A DNA stretch of 64,000 nucleotides from Perilla frutescens (Eukaryota; Streptophyta; Magnoliopsida; Lamiales; Lamiaceae). Position numbers and translations under genes: made by a program. The stretch covers positions 41,856,506-41,920,505 of the forward strand of contig BRKX01000014.1 in assembly GCA_026008535.1 (NCBI GenBank), in the 5' to 3' direction. Shown here one piece after another: positions 9,762 to 21,218 of the stretch; within the stretch, counting starts at the first letter, position 1; each line of letters begins with the position of its first letter. The notes under the pieces are model-generated. The model was not told the origin of the DNA and made no database searches. It saw only the letters and a program-made list of their open reading frames with translations.

Positions 9762-10390
9762 TGAAATTCCATTTGATTTAAAATAAAATAAAAACATACA
9801 CAATTAAAGTATGGAATAATCATATCAAGTTGTAGTCGCATTTACTTAAATAAATGATTAATGGCCTCTATTATCATAATCTTTTCATGATTTTTTTATT
9901 TTTCATATAACAGTTTAATTTTTGTAATAATGATTAGAAAATCAAGGTTCTTGATATTTCACACAAAATTTTAATATTTCCAATAATTCCAAAACATTGT
10001 CAAGATTTTTGCATAATGTTATAATTTTTTAATAATATCCTTCTTCCTCTTCTTCTTGATTTTTTCAATCAAGTCATCCTATCAAAACTTATCCGATGTG
10101 ACCTATTTTTTTACACATGCGTATAATGTGTATATACAATAATGATGTTTAAAATAGAGACGATTCTTGATTTTTTTTAATCATAAACTTCGATTTTGAG
10201 AGGAACCTAAATCATATTGGAATTGTCGCTTGTTGGTTTAGGGCTTGCTATTTATACGTAATAAACACATGTATAAAAAAATTAGGCCATAACAGATAAT
10301 CTTTCATCAAATGACTTTAATTAGAACAACAAAAAAATCACAAAGTTCTGGCAAATTAAAAAAACTAAAACGTTATGTGAAAAAAAAATA
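9762..10390. other. AT-rich intergenic sequence
   Basis: No gene or clear repeat is visible. Runs of A and T and short degenerate repeats only. Confidence 0.4.
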
Positions 10391-10654
10391 CTTCTCTCCG
10401 TCCTAATTATATACTTAATTTTCTATTACCATGTAGATTAAAAATATTAATGAAAACAAGATACAAAAGCTAAACTTCCAAATTACCTTTAAGTTTTACA
10501 ATTTTCATAAAAATAAGTGTTTAGTTATAATTTTCAAAATCTAACATGGGTGCATTTATACATTACTATTAAAAATAATACTAATTATAGTAATGAGAAT
10601 AATTGAGATACCTAAGATAGTAACAGAGACTCTATATAATTGAGACGAAAGTCG
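10391..10654. mobile_element. Degenerate Stowaway-like MITE
   Basis: The left end CTTCTCTCCGTCCTAATTAT resembles the reverse complement of the right end, CGACTTTCGTCTCAATTATA. TA dinucleotides flank both sides (10389-10390 and 10655-10656), as expected for Tc1/mariner-type insertion. The interior is AT-rich and non-coding. Confidence 0.5.
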
Positions 10655-10656
10655 TA

Positions 10657-11033
10657 AAATTTATTTAGTATTATTGCAAAAATTAACATGTTTGAAAAAC
10701 TAAAACTTAAAAAAAAAACTGCGATAATTCAGATTATCAACCTTAAATGAAAAAGAAGTAATCGTACTGTCATTCTATTGGGATTTATGGAAGACCGAGA
10801 AGCCTCGATTGGGCATTGGCTACGAGCTAAAAAGAGGCCGCCCACGCCGTGGACTTACAGCTGAGCTACACAAGAATAAAGATTACTACTAAAATATAAA
10901 ATAAACACAGCTTAGCTACAACTTCTTGTGTTTTTTTTAATGATTGAATTTCAACTTTTGGGCAGAGATTTATTTAACTAAACGTTACGGGAAAATGGTT
11001 AAGGGATCCCAATGGTTAATATTTGATTGATGG
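10657..11033. other. Upstream region of the NPY-like gene
   Basis: The sequence becomes locally GC-richer near 10790-10870 (host-like), but no exon or motif can be named. It is the proximal promoter region of the gene that follows. Confidence 0.4.
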
Positions 11034-11042
11034 TATAAAAAA
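11034..11042 (+). promoter_or_regulatory. Candidate TATA box of the NPY-like gene
   Basis: TATAAAAAA preceded by GATGG. A start of transcription about 30 bases downstream would give a leader of about 1.3 kb before the ATG at 12408. That length implies one or more 5'-UTR introns, which is plausible but not fixed by sequence; the polypyrimidine-CAG at about 11835-11846 is a possible acceptor. Confidence 0.4.
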
Positions 11043-11064
11043 GCGTAGGAAGGGGAGGATAAAA

Positions 11065-12407
11065 AGGGGGGGTTTTGGTGGTGGGGCGGTGGTGCTGATA
11101 GATGAGAAGACTGCAACAAAACATTCTGAGAAGAAGTGGCCTTTTCATAGAATACACGGTGTTGCTATGGTGGCTGCCAAAGATTAGCGACAACTCATCT
11201 TTTTTGATGGTTTGTTTTTTTTCGATTTTTTCTTGTTGGCTTCTTGCTACTTAAAGTTGTAGTCGTGTGTTAGTGCTCTTTCACTCTATTTCTACTGAAT
11301 TTCTTTTTCTTTTTGGCATGAACAAGGGGTTTGGTTGATTTTGATGTTCTTGAATTTTTTTAGCTCTCCTCAATTTCAGGCGATTGATGACAATATATGA
11401 GTAACTAAGTTTCTTACCTTATTTTTTTCTTTTTCTGATTTCCTGATGATGGGTTTTTTTTTTGGTTTTGGATGCTTACTGGTTGTGGGTCTGGTTAATA
11501 TATGGTGTTTCATGGTAAAGATGCGATTTTTGTGTGCTTGTGTTCGAATTCTGAGTTATTACCATTTTCTTGTGTTGAGTTCTTAATTTGGGATTTAACT
11601 GATTTCTTTGTGTTTGTTTTTGGTTATGATACATTTAATGTGTTGTTCGTTGGTGCATACTTTTGGGAAATTCATCAGTTTCTTTTACTCTTACCATTAT
11701 GGAGAACAAATATGTTGGTTTTGGTGTTGGCTTGTTATTATGTATAGATATGTTTTTGGTATCTTCCAAAACTAGCTGGATTCCATTTGTCTGCGAGTTT
11801 GGTGGTGGTCATCTTCTCACTCGGAGATTATGTTTGTTTTTGACAGGTCTCTCCAAACTTCATTGGTGCAAAAAGATTTGTTGAGTAATGCGGATTCTTG
11901 ATCTTGATTTCTGAAAGAGAACCTAAGATTTTGTTCTTTATCTTGGCGATAAGCGAATACGATAACTGACGAGGGAGTTTGGTGGTATTGGTATTTCGAG
12001 CACATGGGATGGTTTCTGTATTTGAGAAGTATATGAAGCATCTTCTTTACTACTTGGTAGTTTTGTTGGCTTTAACCTGGGCTAACAATTTGCTATTCTG
12101 GGACTTTGGTCTCTGCAACCAAGCAAATTAGTGATCCTCTTCTTCCGGTCTTCTTCTTTTCAAAAATCAAATTCTCTTGCCTCACATTGTTGCACATCTG
12201 GCATTAACCTCCTTTTACTTTATCTCTCCTCTTTAAGTCCTCGAATCGTGGTGCCATTTAGATATTTTGTCCTGATTCCTGGGGATTGCCCTTTAAACTT
12301 CTGCAATTTGCTATCCAACTTCATTTTTTGTGGTGTACGTGATTGAATTGGGGATTGCTACGTTCATCGATAGGAGACATTATTTTGGAGGTGAAAGTCC
12401 TGCCAAA
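11065..12407 (+). other. Probable 5' UTR/intron region of the NPY-like gene
   Basis: T-rich, intron-like sequence with several plausible donor and acceptor sites and no convincing coding frame. The short open frames here (for example 11502-11747) have no family resemblance. Confidence 0.4.
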
Positions 12408-15400
12408 ATGAAGTTTATGAAACTTGGATCAAAGCCTGACCAGTTTCAGACTGATGGAGACACTATCAGGTTAGTTATGTCTGTCATCAAATCCTTGCTA
12501 GCAGTTCTGTAAATGTTTAATGAAGCTGATTTTTTTTCCTCCAATTAAGCAAGTTTATCTTTACCATAGGCGTCACTTGTGTTTTGAGCTATTAAATAGA
12601 TATCTAGACTGGTCGCTGCTCTAGTAATTTTGCGTCTAAATTATTATTGAGTTTCCATGTTGACTAGGCTGATATGCCAGTTCAAAGCAAATACTCCGTT
12701 CTTTCTATTCTTGCATTTCGGTATGGATAGGCTAGTCAAACTTGGTAATATGTTTCTCATTTGGAGAATGAGAATTTATAACTGAGTTCTTAGCAAATAT
12801 TTTGTCTTCTTCAATTTATCTCTTATTAGTTATCGAATATTTGAAGATATGATTTTTGGGTTTTGGATCAGTTAAATTCAGTACTCTTGCATATACTATA
12901 TGTCAGAGATGGTCAATTTGATTGAAGAAAGGCCTATAACCATTTTTGTAGAGTTGATATTGGCCTTTCAGTGATAAAGAGATGTTTTTTATTTGGCTAT
13001 TGAAATGCCAGATACCGTGTAATAGGATTGGATTTCTTTTGGTTGCTGCTGTTGTTGTCCTTGCTTTGATCAGTTGTGCATATAAAACGGAGCTAATATT
13101 TTGAAAGATGCTGATATTAGGTGTACAAGATTTGACTACTAGCATCTTGTATTTCAGGTACGTAGCGTCGGAGTTGGCTACTGACATGGTTGTTAGTGTT
13201 GGAGATGTCAAGTTTTATGTTCACAAGGTATAATCATTTTGGCCTTAGAAAGGGTTACTAAAATATGTTTTTATTTTTGGTAATGTAACTGATAAACCTA
13301 TCGCATCATCTGTTTGTACTTTATTATGTAAAGATTCTACCAGCTTCAATGAGACTATGATTTAATCCATAATCCATTTTGCTTAAACTCTCATGTTGCC
13401 TCAATTTCATCTAGAAGGTTGCTCGTATTATTTGAATTTACCTAGATTGGTACATGGAAATTTAGATAAAGCTAAAGCATGTTTCTTTTCCCCATTATAT
13501 ACCTGAGACAGTGCTAAATTTTCAAAAGCCACTGTCATGTTATTTTATTTTATTTTCAATCCTGTTTTGCATAGATTCTATGCTATCATTGTTTGGCTAG
13601 TTACTAACAGGACTGCATCTCATTGTAGTTTCCTCTCCTCTCCAAGAGTTCTCAGCTTCAGAAGCTTGTGGCCAGTGCGACTAATGACAATAATGATGAA
13701 ATTGACATCCATGATATTCCGGGTGGACCTGCAGCATTTGAAATATGTGCTAAGTTCTGTTATGGAATGGTGGTTACACTAAATGCTTATAACGTTGTAG
13801 CAGCACGCTGTGCAGCCGAGTACCTGGAAATGTATGAGACTGTTGAGAAAGGAAATCTGATATACAAGATTGACATTTTCCTCACTTCTAGCATTTTCCG
13901 GAGTTGGAAAGACTCCATTATTGTACTTCAAACAACAAAATCTCTTCTTCCATGGTCAGAGGAATTAAAGATCGTCAGCCATTGCCTAGACTCTGTAGCT
14001 ACCAGAGCTTCCACTGACCTCTCAAAAGTTGACTGGTCATACACTTATAACCGTAAGAAGCTCCCATCTGAGAATGGGCACGACCCACAATGGAATGGTG
14101 TGAAGAAACTACAAACTGTGCCGAAAGACTGGTGGGTGGAAGACCTATGTGAACTTCAAATTGATTTATACAAGAGGGTTATTACAACAATAAGAGCCAA
14201 GGGAAGAATGTCTGCAGATGTTATAGGAGAATCATTGAAGGCATATGCTTTGAGAAGGCTTCCACTTTTCAGCAAAAGCACCTTACAAGGAAGCGATCTT
14301 CTGAAGTACCGTTACTTGGTAGATACAATCACAAGTCTGCTGCCAACGGAGAAGAGTTCTGTACCTTGTGGTTTTCTGCTGAAGTTATTGCACTCATCCA
14401 TAATGTTAGAATGTGATGAGATAGGAAGAAGGCTGCTTATGCAAAAAATTGCTCAACAGCTTGATGAGGTAACTGTTGCTGATCTGATGATTCGTTCATC
14501 AGCTGATGAAACATCCCTGTACAACATAGACGTAGTACATGAATTGGTTGAGCAGTTCATGATGCAAGAACATAGCACTCAGACTGATTGTCCCGATGAT
14601 CGTGAGTTCCAGGAGATATGTCCTGGATTTATTTCAGATGCTTCCAAGACTAAAGTGGGTAGATTGGTTGATGGTTATTTAGCTGAAGCAGCTAGAGATC
14701 TCTCTTTACCTTTATCCAAATTTATGGATCTGGCTGAAATGGTCTCTACCTTCCCAAGGTCAAGTCATGACGGGATTTACCGCGCCCTTGACATGTATCT
14801 CAAGGTTTGTTTGTGGATCCATATAACAGATCACCCCCACCCCTTTCTCTTTTGTTTCGTCCTTTTGAGTTCTTCAAGTTAATTAATTCCATGAAATCCT
14901 CCTCATAGAAGAATATATGATCACGCTGTTGCTATTTCTTTTGCCATCTCCCTCCCTCTCCCCGTCTCTCTCTCTCTCTCCTCTCCACAACATGTGTTAC
15001 ATATATGGATATATTTCAGTGATTGATTATCATCTTCTGTGCAGGAACACCCAGCGTTGACGAAGAGTGAGAAAAAGAGAATTTGCAAGTTAATGGACTG
15101 CAGGAAGCTCTCAGCTGATGCGTGTGCACATGCTGTACAGAATGAGAGGCTTCCATTGCGGGTGGTAGTGCAAGTTCTTTTCTTTGAGCAAGCCCGAGCA
15201 GCAGTGGCTATTGGGAACAACACACCTGATATGCCTGGCTCCATTAGGGTTATGCTTCCACAAGGATCTTATGGGAGCTCCAGGTCTGCAACTACCAACT
15301 CGGATGAAGATTGGGACGGAGACCAGACATCTGAGGAACTGAAGGATTTGAAAGGGGAGCTTGCTTCCCTTAGGCTAGGAAACAAAGGAGGAAGTGATGG

Positions 15401-15638
15401 TGATAGTGGCGTCATAGTGAATGATGCTAAGTTAAGTGCAGAGAAAGTTACATCCAATAAAGTGAAAAAGATCTTCGAGAGACTATGGTCAAACAAAGAC
15501 AAACAAGGCGAGAATAGTAGCTCGGATACATCTGAAAGCCCTGCATCTACCAGTGTCGAAGAAAGAAAGGAGATGGTGAAAGTGGCAGGACATATGATCC
15601 GAAATCAAACTCAGAAGAAATCACTGGTAACAAAGTGA
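12408..15638 (+). CDS. NPY/MAB4-like BTB-NPH3 protein (four coding exons)
   Basis: Predicted exons are 12408-12469, 13158-13227, 13629-14804 and 15045-15638. All introns are GT-AG and phases match, giving 633 residues. The start MKFMKLGSKPD is diagnostic of the NPY branch of the NPH3 family. A BTB region (about residues 22-130) contains VVSVGDVKF, HKFPLLSK (across the exon 2/3 junction), DIPGGP (72-77) and AKFCYGM. The NPH3 domain begins near DWWVEDL (about 211) and runs past the family's YRALDMYLK motif (428-436) to VQVLFFEQ (about 487). A short heptad-like stretch lies near 532-550, followed by a Ser-rich tail. Family members act at the plasma membrane with PIN auxin carriers and AGC kinases in organogenesis and gravitropism, and the BTB may link to CUL3 ligases. 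The last ~25 residues are unusual: a second frame stays open past the stop. Confidence 0.92.
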
Positions 15639-16140
15639 TAACGGTCTTCTCAAACAATGATAGCAGCTTGGATTCGTCCGGGAGTCTAAAACAAGCCCTT
15701 ACCCGGGCTACCAAGTGTTCGATTACCATTGCCTGTAAGTTTTGCTCCTTGGATTCCCTTATAAGATGTTAGGGCAATTCGAATGCTACAAAATGGAGAA
15801 AATAACCATTTGCTACTAAAATTTTGACACTTGAGAAGCTCATCGACACGAAAATGCTCGTCGGGTATGCCTTTGCTGCAATAGTTCTTGAATTTTGTCC
15901 TTGGCACAGAGAAAGGTAGGTCTAGTGTGTTTCAGAGATGAGTATCTGTACTAGATTATGTTTCTTCTTATTTTCCCCTGCTGTAGTACCTGTACTTTGC
16001 CCAAGGAAATTTTTATAGTCAGCCATTGTCTATCTTTAGCTTTTTTAGGTGTATTTCTTAGTGTACGAAATATTGAGTTAGGCATTAAGCTTGCACGTGC
16101 TGACAAGATTGGCAGTTTCGGAATCCGTGTAATAAGTTAA
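15639..16140 (+). other. Probable 3' UTR of the NPY-like gene
   Basis: T-rich sequence after the stop at 15636-15638. An alternative frame remains open from about 15550 to a TAG near 15770. No canonical AATAAA is evident; several near-matches exist. Confidence 0.4.
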
Positions 16141-16769
16141 AAAGTTGTTAGTGACCATAAAAACTTAAATACTAAGGTGTGGCTGATGACGGCCTTTATA
16201 GTTTGGTGGTATTATTCACCTATCAGATATTTGGAAGAAACTATAGTTTAATCTCCAATATCATCTTATTGAAGGACAATAAGTTATACTTGATGAAATT
16301 ATTTTCAATATAAGCCACCTTTTTCTCTAGATTGACAAACAGTTTTGAGAAATAATCTTGCAGTATTTGTAGTTAGGAATTCGCGTTCCAACTATGAATA
16401 CATTCCATCCAACTATACTTGATAATCATTACTTTGAACCTGGAAAAAAAAGTGAAATCTTATAATATTATTTTGGTCTCTTAAGGTGCAACCTTTCTTT
16501 GAACACACTAGCCTTTTCCAAAGTAATGGTGTCATAGGCATGAACTTGTTGGCTTAATTACAATCTAATTTCCAATATTTGAAAGTTTTTTGTTTTAAAA
16601 AAATAAAATTAACCCAATATTTGGAAATTTTAACATGACTAACCTAATATTTTAACACAAAGTCTCTTGTCAGATTTTGGAAATCAAAATGCATAAAATC
16701 AAACTGTGATGAGATGAGGCGGGTCAACCCTGACCCGACCGGCACCACCCCAAAAAAAAAAGTTTCCCA
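16141..16769. other. Intergenic sequence
   Basis: AT-rich with no recognisable gene. Includes a TTAACCCAATATTTGGAAATTT-type degenerate stretch near 16610-16660 that looks like an old repeat. Confidence 0.35.
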
Positions 16770-16860
16770 GAAACAGTATCATTCTTAATACTAAAAAGTA
16801 TTAGTCCGAAGTACAAAAAAATCACCCGTAACCATAAAAAGTATTGGGCTTGCAACTTGT
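16770..16860. repeat. Fragment of the 9.1-kb MITE family
   Basis: Shares the AAAAAGTAT repeats and the CACCCGT-type motif with the centre of the MITE at 9130-9518 (AGTATCATTC, CATAAAAAGTAT, TCACCCG). No TIRs are left. Confidence 0.45.
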
Positions 16861-16919
16861 CGTATTTGAGTTTCTTTAATTCAAATTATGATTTATTTCA
16901 TCTCAATTATGATTTACGG

Positions 16920-17085
16920 ATTTTTTAGGGTTTAGTGTTTTTAGGTTTTTTAAGGGTTTTTTTTTGGGGGCTTTAGGGTTTACTGTTTTTTTTGGGGGGG
17001 GGGGGGTAGTGTTTTTTTTTTGGAGGGTGTTTAGGGGTTTATTTTGTATTTTTAGGATTTTGGGGGGGGGGGTTATGCGGGATTT
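16920..17085 (+). repeat. G-rich tract with TTTAGGG-like motifs
   Basis: Repeated TTTAGGGTTTA-like motifs alternate with T-runs and three long G-runs (16995-17006, 17024-17037 and 17062-17071 approximately). It could form G-quadruplexes, or be a decayed interstitial telomere-like tract. The open frames through it are low-complexity. Confidence 0.6.
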
Positions 17086-17089
17086 ATTT

Positions 17090-17692
17090 TGTGTTTTTCT
17101 AGAGTTTATTAATTTCATTTCAGGATATAAATTCATATTCATTTCAAATAAATTAAATCAATTCACTTTAATTTTAGGTTTCGCTAATTTTATTTTAGGA
17201 TATAAATTTTTGGGAAAAAAATAAAAAGAAAAAATAGAAAATTGAACACTGATGTACACTAATTGTGTTGGACAAGAGACAAGCCCATATTTTAATAGCT
17301 GCAAACACTTTCCCAAAGTTTGGATGCTTTGATGGAAATGATTCAATATTTTCAGCGAAAATACCGTTCCGGTCGTTTTTTCAACAAAAATGTCATTCTG
17401 TAGTATAGGTTGTCAATCTCATTTAGAGTAAAAGTGTCTAAAATCAATTTAAAGAATATATTTACCGAAAATGTAGGATCATTTATGTTAAAATGTCCAT
17501 TTATTGGGAATTAAAATATTGAATTATTTTTATTAAATCATTCAAATGTTAATTATTAAATTACAATTATTAAAATATTTAGGTCATTTATATTAAATCG
17601 TCAAAATGTTGGAATTAGACAGTGCACAATCAATTCAATCCGAAGCCCAATAATAAACGATTTTTTTCCTGGGCTATATGCTTCACTACAAG
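17090..17692. other. AT-rich intergenic sequence
   Basis: No gene recognised. Loose repeats of TCATTTATATTAAATC-type words suggest an old degenerate repeat. Confidence 0.35.
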
Positions 17693-18137
17693 AAATTTTC
17701 ATTTTAGCGACATACATTAACGACGAACACGTTTCCATCGGCGTTTACGACGGATTAGCGAAAAAATGTTCGTCACTAATATTTTCAGGGTTTTAAATTG
17801 GCAGGGACTGCGCCTAAGCGTAACGACGGATTAATGACTGCTTTACCATCATTATGTTTAACGACGGAAATTTTCCGTCTTTATGTTATATTAGAATTTG
17901 TTAAATTAAAAATACAACCTTAACGATGGACCAAATTCGTGTAGCGATTATTTAAATAATTAAAAAACTTTAACGATGGAATTAGTCCGTCGTTAGCATT
18001 TTCTAATTTTATAAATTAAAATATTTACATTTAATGATGGAATATTTCAATTGTTAGCTTTATCCGATTTAATTAATTAAAATATTTATATTTAATGATG
18101 GAACATGTTCCGTTGTTACTAATACTGCATATTTATT
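17693..18137 (+). mobile_element. CACTA transposon end, left part (split by the array)
   Basis: Starts with CACTACAAGAAA, the classical CACTA terminus. Many subterminal AACGACGGA/CGTCGTTA repeats follow. The same repeats (AACGATGAACATGG, TCGTTAGG) resume at 44565, right after the retrotransposon array, so the array inserted in the CACTA subterminal region. Confidence 0.8.
18133..18137. repeat. 5-bp target duplication of the retrotransposon array (left)
   Basis: TTATT directly before the first LTR. The same five bases directly follow the last LTR at 44560-44564. Confidence 0.85.
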
Positions 18138-21100
18138 TGTAACAGCCCGGTCCCTTAGGCGGTCATTTTGATGGGGACGGGGTTGTTGGGCGTAAAAGCC
18201 GAAGAAAATAGGTAGATTAATCGGAAATCCAGGGGGGGTATTTTTAGAATTAAACTAAGTTAGCGCCTCACAAACTTAGGCAACTTAACTTCATGACTTG
18301 GAAGAACTATCATCTTTAACGAATCAATGGGGTCAAAGGGTTCAATCGAGTCAAAGGAATGCCAAATCATAGGCCAACCGAAATTTAAACAGAATCCAAA
18401 GACAAACATATAGGAATTTGACTTTATAACTAAACAAGACTTCCTCAAAAGCCACAATGGCTAAGACCCATAAAAAGGTCGGAGTCAAATAAATCATACT
18501 GTCCCATTCATAGGACCAAACAAGAAACTAACTCAAAACTTAACTTGAACGAATAGAATCATGCTTGAAAGGAAAAGCCTCTTCGTAGGCGAACAATAAT
18601 AACAAGCATGAAAGACTTATTCACAAGTCAACTGAAGATGAATAGATACCAGAATGCTCAATAGGTATGACTATTCAAATAACTCGGAATCATTAAAGGA
18701 ACAACGGATATATCAAAGAACATGCTTCAAAGACTTTATTGATAACTAGGATTCATAGCATTTAAAACATGCTACTATCAAGAATCTAGTTACACATATC
18801 AAGACTATATACAACATCAGAGTACTTAGCAGAAACTTAGCGGAAGAAAACATGTAACCATACAGAGCAACAAACTTGAAACCTCAGACAATTCAGACAA
18901 CCCCACCAGCGACACATCACCGGCCTCAGCATCTCAACCTGAAAACATTTGAAAAAGAGGGGGTGAGCACTAATGTACTCAGTAGGGTTTTATGAGAAAA
19001 CTCTTTAATAAACTTTGGAATATCCAATTAATAACTGGCGGCATATGGAGAGCAAAACGCAAAAGCCCTCTCCATACCCGCAAAACCTTTTACTTCCTTT
19101 TCTGGCGCCTTTCCTGGCTCAAACCTGCTGTCTACTGCACCCTTTTTGCCTTAGGATGAGAGAGGGGACACCTCAAATATCCTCTGAGTATGCGAGGGGA
19201 TTACCCAGCAGTAACTCCATTTACTTTCAAATGTTCAACATTAGTGGCACGAAGGTCATGGCATGATAATGCAAATAAACTGTTCTTTGAGCTCGATAAC
19301 TTGCTAATAACAGAAACTATATCTTTCCTTAGATTCCTCCTTTCTCAACCTTAACCTCAACCTTAACCCTCATTACTTACTTGACTTAGCTTGCAATACC
19401 AAGCCTAGAACAATCATCTAAAGCTAATTCTTAATTGAGCATGATCTCGGCCTACAAGGGATTTATAACTTACCCTAAAAGGCAATCCTTAATCCTTAAC
19501 TATACGAGCTTTAACGAAGCATAAACATTCAAATACGAGGAAATGAACGCGGATAATCATCGATTGCAATAAAGCAATTCTAAACACCTCATGCTAGCAT
19601 AAATTATATAAAAATAATTCTAGCATATCTAAACATACTTGAGAGCTCACTTAGATTATAACAACTTTCTTAACTTTATCTAACTCAAATAGCAATTCAA
19701 CAAAATCATGCATATAACTTTATTCCTTTCCTTTCCTTGTACAGAGACTAAACATGCAGAGCATAAAATATTTTAATTGGATATTTCCCTTTCCTTAACA
19801 TGATTCTAGAGCTTAATAGCTCAAATCTTATACTTGGTTTAGAACCACCCACCTCGATGACGAGCACCTCAAGAACAAGTGCGTAGACGAAGCAACGAGC
19901 TGAAAATCCTTCCTCGGGCCTCCTCGGGGTTCACCTCATATTTACGAAAGTCGATCAACGACTTAGAACCTTATTCAAGCTCCTAATAAGACATCGAAAT
20001 GATATCTAAACCCTTGACCCTTAACTATAACTTAAAATGCGATAATTTAAAAGATTAAGGCATCCGAAATTACCACAAATGGGGACGGAAAATACGATTC
20101 GAAATATCAAGATTCCGGACAATTGGCCACTGCTATTTCGTAGATCATCGAAAGAGCTTCGATTTGAGTACTCATGGGCCTCGTAACTCCAACCGAGGCG
20201 AAAGTTATGGCCTCCGCACGAAAACGTGCCGGAACTGCCGCAGCAGCCCCGCGCCCGCGGAACCCCGCGCCCGCGGAATCCCCGCGCTCGTGCATCTTCG
20301 CGCCGAGAGGGCATCCCCGCGACCGCGCCATCTGGGTGATTTCCGGTGACGGAAAATCCTCCTCCGCTCCTCCACGCTCGACTCGCCGAATAAAAACTAC
20401 TCGTCTCGGAGGTGCGCTCACGAAGAGCGCTCCTCGCTCGAATTTAGAAATGGAGGTGAAAGAAGTGAGAAATGAGCAAATGGGAATGAAGGGGAGCTCC
20501 TCTATTTATAGGGGAAATCCAAGCTTCTCCGAGAAGCTTCTTCAGTGCAACAACACTGCTTTAAAAATATCGGGTTCGGTTAAAAGGCGCTTTATTTGAT
20601 GTCGAGGTCCAAATGACCTCAGACAAGAAATCCAAAAATAACGGGAGGTTCGTTGACTTGAGTACTATTGAACCAACTTGACTCGGGATAAAGAACGAGT
20701 CATCTTGAAGGAAAATGAGAAAATATTCTCTTTTCAAAAATAAAGTTACTATTCCACATAAGAGACAAATAAAATTCCCGAGCGCTCGATTGACCTCAGA
20801 ATGAAAATCCGGGAACGCCAACGGATTCCTTAAGAAATTTCCTATAAGATAGGCTTCAAAGAACAAAGCTCAAGTCAACACACAAGATTTCGCAAATTTC
20901 TAATGAACGCGCTCCTACGGAAAAACACTATTCATATCTTCTTTAAACGCGTTTTAAATCACCGGGACCTCAAACAACTTCCGATTCAAAATCCGAAAAC
21001 ACCGGCATGCTCCTTGGGTCAACACCTTTCAAACATGACCAAAATTGGCTATAATTGAGCTCGGATCAAAATTCTCAAAAAGACGATTTTATGAAAAATA

Positions 21101-21218
21101 AATCCTAAAATCGCGGCTTAGAACCGAAACATCTTAATTATGCTCAAAATTCCTTTTAATATTTCCTAATTAAAATTAGGAATTACTTAATCATATTTTG
21201 AAAATCCGGGTTGTTACA
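18138..21218 (-). repeat. Array LTR 1 (3,081 bp)
   Basis: The outer left LTR; in element orientation it is the 3' LTR. It carries private variants only in its left ~570 bases (for example CAGCCCGG where all others have CAGTCCGG, and AACGGATA at 18703-18710 where others have AACGAATA). It has the longer form of the GC-rich indel at about 20250-20280. Confidence 0.93.
20503..20510 (-). promoter_or_regulatory. LTR TATA box with upstream palindrome
   Basis: Minus-strand TATAAATA followed by GAGGAGCTC. Just upstream in element orientation is AAGCTTCTCGGAGAAGCTT, a palindrome beside GAAGCTTC (GAAnnTTC, HSE-like). The same box is at 26326-26333, 32165-32172, 38004-38011 and 43844-43851 in the other LTRs. 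It would start a transcript near 20475 in LTR 1. Confidence 0.55.

Noticed and set aside
16903..17224. Frames on both strands of the G-rich tract
   Set aside because: Low-complexity translation of G- and T-runs.
20174..20599. 141-codon plus-strand frame repeated in array LTRs
   Set aside because: It is antisense to the element, crosses the promoter region, and is altered by a 16-bp indel in LTR 2 and 5. Conservation is due to recent duplication.
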